Positions 15,601 to 17,286 of a DNA stretch of 17,286 bases are shown piece by piece. Made by a program: the position numbers and the translations under genes. Where the stretch lies: assembly GCA_028866595.1 (NCBI GenBank), contig JAGWHV010000011.1, positions 1 through 17,286 of the forward strand, given 5' to 3'. Every line of letters begins with the position of its first letter. The first letter of the stretch is position 1. The notes beneath the pieces were generated by a model. It was not told where the DNA came from. It did no database searches and was given only the letters and a program-made list of their open reading frames with translations. The stretch is from Patescibacteria group bacterium (GTDB lineage Bacteria; Patescibacteriota; Minisyncoccia; Phycocordibacterales; UBA6065).

Positions 15601-15616
15601 ACGCATCCGGATGCGT
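15601..15616. repeat. 16-bp perfect palindrome
   Basis: ACGCATCCGGATGCGT equals its reverse complement. The preceding GCACATCC partly repeats the half-site, so alternative hairpins are possible (15588-15623). It lies immediately upstream of the MraZ-type boxes. There is no T-run, so it is not an intrinsic terminator. It may be another operator. Confidence 0.6.
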
Positions 15617-15623
15617 GCATTTC

Positions 15624-15690
15624 TGTGGATAACTGTGTATCATTGTGGTACAAAGTGTTATACACTTATAACCAAGTGGGAAAAAGTGGT
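15624..15690 (+). promoter_or_regulatory. Array of MraZ-type boxes (operator of the mraZ operon)
   Basis: GTG[G/T] occurs at 15625, 15635, 15645 and 15655 with exact 10-bp spacing (TGTGGAT, TGTGTAT, TGTGGTA, AGTGTTA), then at 15676 and 15686 (AAGTGGGAA, AAGTGGTAA), again 10 bp apart, after a 21-bp gap. MraZ of E. coli binds TGGG-type repeats with 10-bp period in its own promoter, and the Mycoplasma protein binds AAAGTG-type repeats, so this is very probably the MraZ autoregulatory site. Promoter-like AT sequence (TATACACTTATAAC) lies in the gap, where bound MraZ would interfere with polymerase. Confidence 0.75.
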
Positions 15691-15695
15691 AAACC

Positions 15696-15890
15696 ATGAA
15701 AATGGTTCTCCACGATAAGAATCCCACGAGGCGCATGCGAATCGTCAAAACATCATATGAAGCAGTCGGCCCGCGGGGAACATCTCTGATCACTATGTTC
15801 CGGATCGCTGGCCTCAAGCTTCAAAAGAAAGTGCCGGTCGCAGTGAAGAAAAGCAAGCCATGCTCATCGGCGAGTACAACCATTCGATAG
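15696..15890 (+). CDS. Possible small leader ORF overlapping the start of mraZ
   Basis: This is a 64-codon frame from an ATG just after the last MraZ box, overlapping mraZ by 31 nt in another frame. The predicted peptide is basic (MKMVLHDKNPTRRMRIVK at the start) and shows no family I know. Its third codon positions are less GC-rich than in the neighbouring genes, which argues against a long-established gene. If translated it could couple ribosomes to the mraZ start, which has no Shine-Dalgarno. It may equally be untranslated leader. Confidence 0.25.
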   Translation: MKMVLHDKNPTRRMRIVKTSYEAVGPRGTSLITMFRIAGLKLQKKVPVAVKKSKPCSSASTTIR

Positions 15891-16294
15891 ACGACAAGAA
15901 CCGCATCTCTCTGCCGGTCAAGTTCAGGGAGAAGATGGGGAAGAAAGTGGTGGTAACCCCGGGTCTCGACCACTGTCTCTTCGTGTTCACGCCGAAGGAA
16001 TGGGAGCGTATATCGACCAGGCTCGCTGAAGCATCGCTCGGCCAGTCGGACAATCGCTCGTTCAGCCGATTCATGTTCGGCGGCGCGGTCGAAGCCGACA
16101 TCGATTCGATAGGCCGCATTCTCGTCCCTGACTTTCTCCAGAAGTGGGCGAAACTCAGCGGCAAGGTCGCTGTCGTCGGCGTCCAGTCCCGCGTCGAGAT
16201 CTGGAATGACAAGGCATGGGCCTTGTACAAGAAAGGGGTCGAGGGCAAGGCGGGCGCTCTCGCCGAAAAGCTCGGCCAGGTCGGAGTCATATAG
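15860..16294 (+). CDS. mraZ: MraZ, transcriptional regulator of the division/cell-wall cluster
   Basis: MraZ is an AbrB-like-fold, ring-forming DNA-binding protein that represses its own operon. The 144-aa protein starts MLIGEYNHSIDDKNRISLPVKFRE (standard: FxGeyxhxlDxKGRlxiPxkfR), and a second copy of the motif is in EADIDSIGRILVPDFLQKWAKL (about 77-98), with GLDHCLFVFTPKEWERI between them and VAVVGVQSRVEIWNDKAWALY after. Both halves of the double AbrB repeat are present. It heads the cluster, 18 nt before rsmH. The array of GTG[G/T] boxes upstream (15624-15690) is its probable target. Confidence 0.95.
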   Translation: MLIGEYNHSIDDKNRISLPVKFREKMGKKVVVTPGLDHCLFVFTPKEWERISTRLAEASLGQSDNRSFSRFMFGGAVEADIDSIGRILVPDFLQKWAKLSGKVAVVGVQSRVEIWNDKAWALYKKGVEGKAGALAEKLGQVGVI

Positions 16295-16312
16295 GCCTCG
16301 GGCGCACGCGCC

Positions 16313-17236
16313 ATGCATCAGTCAGTTCTTTTAAAGGAGACGATAGAAGGTTTGGATATACGAGGTGATGACCTCGTCGTCGATGGCACGCTCGGCAGGG
16401 CAGGTCACGCCGTCGCTGCGATCGAGCGCGCCCGGGAATGCGGCGCAAAGATCTTTGTCATCGGCATCGACCGCGACGATGACGCTCTCATCGGATCGAA
16501 AGCGTCGCTCGAGAAAGCTTGCGCGGCATCGGGATCACGCTTCAGACTCTTCAAAGGCAATTTCCGCGACATGGGCAAGTTCATAGCGGAGGCTTCCGAA
16601 GAAACGGCCAAGACGACCGCCGATAAGATCATCCTCGACCTCGGCGTCTCATCGCCGCAGATCGACTCGTCCGGTAGGGGCTTCTCATTCAGGAACGACG
16701 AGCCGCTCCTCATGACAATGGAGAAAGAACCGAGCGAAGGATCGTTCACTGCTCGCGACGTCGTGAACGGCTGGGCCGAGGAAGACATCGCCAATGTCAT
16801 ATATGCCTATGGTGAAGAGCGCTACGCCCGGCGGATCGCCAGATCCATCATCGCCTCTCGCGAGTCTCGCCCGATCGAGACGACAGGCGAACTCGCGGCG
16901 ATCATAGAGTCTGCCGTTCCTGCCATGTATCGTCGAGGCAAGATCCATCCCGCCACCCGGACATTTCAAGCGATCCGGATAGCCGTGAATGACGAGCTCG
17001 GTGGCCTCAAAGCAGGCCTTCAGATAGGCCTAGGATCGCTCGCGCCGGCCGGCCGCCTCGCCGTTATTTCTTTCCACAGTCTCGAAGATCGGATCGTCAA
17101 GACGGCCATGAGGGAATGGAAAGCTTCCGGTCTAGGCGATCAATCGACGAAGAAGCCGATCACGCCTTCCGAAGAAGAGATAGCCCGTAATCCGCGCTCG
17201 AGAAGCGCCAAACTAAGGATTTTCATAAAACATTAA
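16313..17236 (+). CDS. rsmH: 16S rRNA (cytosine-1402-N4)-methyltransferase
   Basis: RsmH (MraW) methylates N4 of C1402 in the ribosomal P site using S-adenosylmethionine. The 307-aa protein opens with MHQSVLLKETIEGL (family: HxxVLLxEvveaL). The SAM-binding loop is VVDGTLGRAGHA (about 22-33), followed by IGIDRDDDAL, the region LDLGVSSPQIDSSGRGFSFRNDEPLLMTM, and the end VISFHSLEDRIVKTAMRE and NPRSRSAKLRIF, all highly characteristic. Length is normal. It follows mraZ by 18 nt, the standard order of a dcw cluster, and should be cotranscribed with it. No Shine-Dalgarno is evident upstream. Confidence 0.97.
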   Translation: MHQSVLLKETIEGLDIRGDDLVVDGTLGRAGHAVAAIERARECGAKIFVIGIDRDDDALIGSKASLEKACAASGSRFRLFKGNFRDMGKFIAEASEETAKTTADKIILDLGVSSPQIDSSGRGFSFRNDEPLLMTMEKEPSEGSFTARDVVNGWAEEDIANVIYAYGEERYARRIARSIIASRESRPIETTGELAAIIESAVPAMYRRGKIHPATRTFQAIRIAVNDELGGLKAGLQIGLGSLAPAGRLAVISFHSLEDRIVKTAMREWKASGLGDQSTKKPITPSEEEIARNPRSRSAKLRIFIKH

Positions 17237-17259
17237 AAAAACAGTTAGCAGAGAATAGC

Positions 17260-17286
17260 ATGACACAGTACGTACAAGAAAAAGTA
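17260..17286 (+). CDS. Start of the next dcw-cluster gene (only nine codons visible)
   Basis: ATG at 17260 opens MTQYVQEKV and runs off the window. It lies 23 nt after rsmH, where ftsL (a small division membrane protein) is normally found. The visible part is too short to identify; the guess rests on position only. The upstream spacer is A-rich (CATTAAAAAAACAG). Confidence 0.35.

Larger units (their letters stand above)
15520..15859 (+). other. Intergenic control region upstream of mraZ
   Basis: No convincing gene fills this stretch. In order it holds about 80 nt without a recognisable signal, a 16-bp perfect palindrome (15601-15616), the GTG[G/T] box array (15624-15690) with AT-rich promoter sequence in it, and about 170 nt of leader that contains a weak 64-codon open frame from 15696 running into mraZ. 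A -35 TTGTGG (15643) with -10 TATAAC (15667) at 18-bp spacing is a possible promoter; TATACA at 15659 is an alternative. Confidence 0.5.

Noticed and set aside
15624..15632. Perfect DnaA box (TGTGGATAA) suggesting an origin of replication
   Set aside because: It is a single perfect match inside a 10-bp periodic array directly upstream of mraZ; no dnaA, dnaN or box cluster in the window. The MraZ explanation accounts for all the repeats.

Overview
This window looks like a GC-rich chromosomal segment of a bacterium, most likely a Patescibacteria/Parcubacteria (CPR)-type genome. The reasons are the compact gene packing, short versions of common proteins (a HolB-like delta' subunit of about 221 aa, an 82-aa gene in the mreD slot), a PriA-like protein whose Walker A seems lost, a MurA fused to an XRE-type helix-turn-helix, and almost no Shine-Dalgarno signals. 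The lineage is inferred from gene style only.

Layout. 1-495 (-): 5' part of a priA-like gene. 518-657: a long perfect inverted repeat enclosing two hairpins. 666-2252 (-): HTH-MurA fusion, with a 20-bp perfect palindrome over its own -10 box. 2364-3377 (+): a first mreB, divergent from murA. 3402-4067 (+): holB-like. 4116-5408 (+): MFS transporter. 5460-5969 (-): GNAT acetyltransferase, with its terminator at 5412-5439. 6047-6598 (+): frr, then rseP (6620-7705). 7736-8059 (-): small membrane protein, divergent from proS (8155-9426, +). 9443-9563: a second inverted repeat enclosing two hairpins. 9582-13408 (+): shape operon mreB-mreC-(mreD-like)-pbp2. 13463-13930 greA. 13949-15481 lysS, with a terminator at 15492-15519. 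15624-15690: array of 10-bp-spaced GTG[G/T] boxes. 15860-17236: mraZ and rsmH, the start of a division/cell-wall cluster, and the first codons of the next gene (ftsL position).

Much of the window serves the cell envelope: MurA starts peptidoglycan precursor synthesis, MreB/MreC/PBP2 direct and perform sidewall synthesis, and MraZ/RsmH open the dcw cluster. The rest is translation (Frr, ProRS, LysRS, RsmH), transcript elongation (GreA), replication (PriA-like, HolB-like) and membrane proteolysis (RseP).

Four observations stand out. (1) A cell-wall enzyme carries its own DNA-binding domain, and a perfect palindrome covers its promoter: a candidate enzyme-regulator feedback circuit. (2) Two intergenic elements of unrelated sequence share one design (outer inverted arms around two hairpins) and the same position between a stop codon and the next start. 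(3) Extended -10 boxes repeatedly lie exactly 6-7 nt upstream of ATG/GTG, which implies leaderless mRNAs. (4) The MraZ operator appears expanded.
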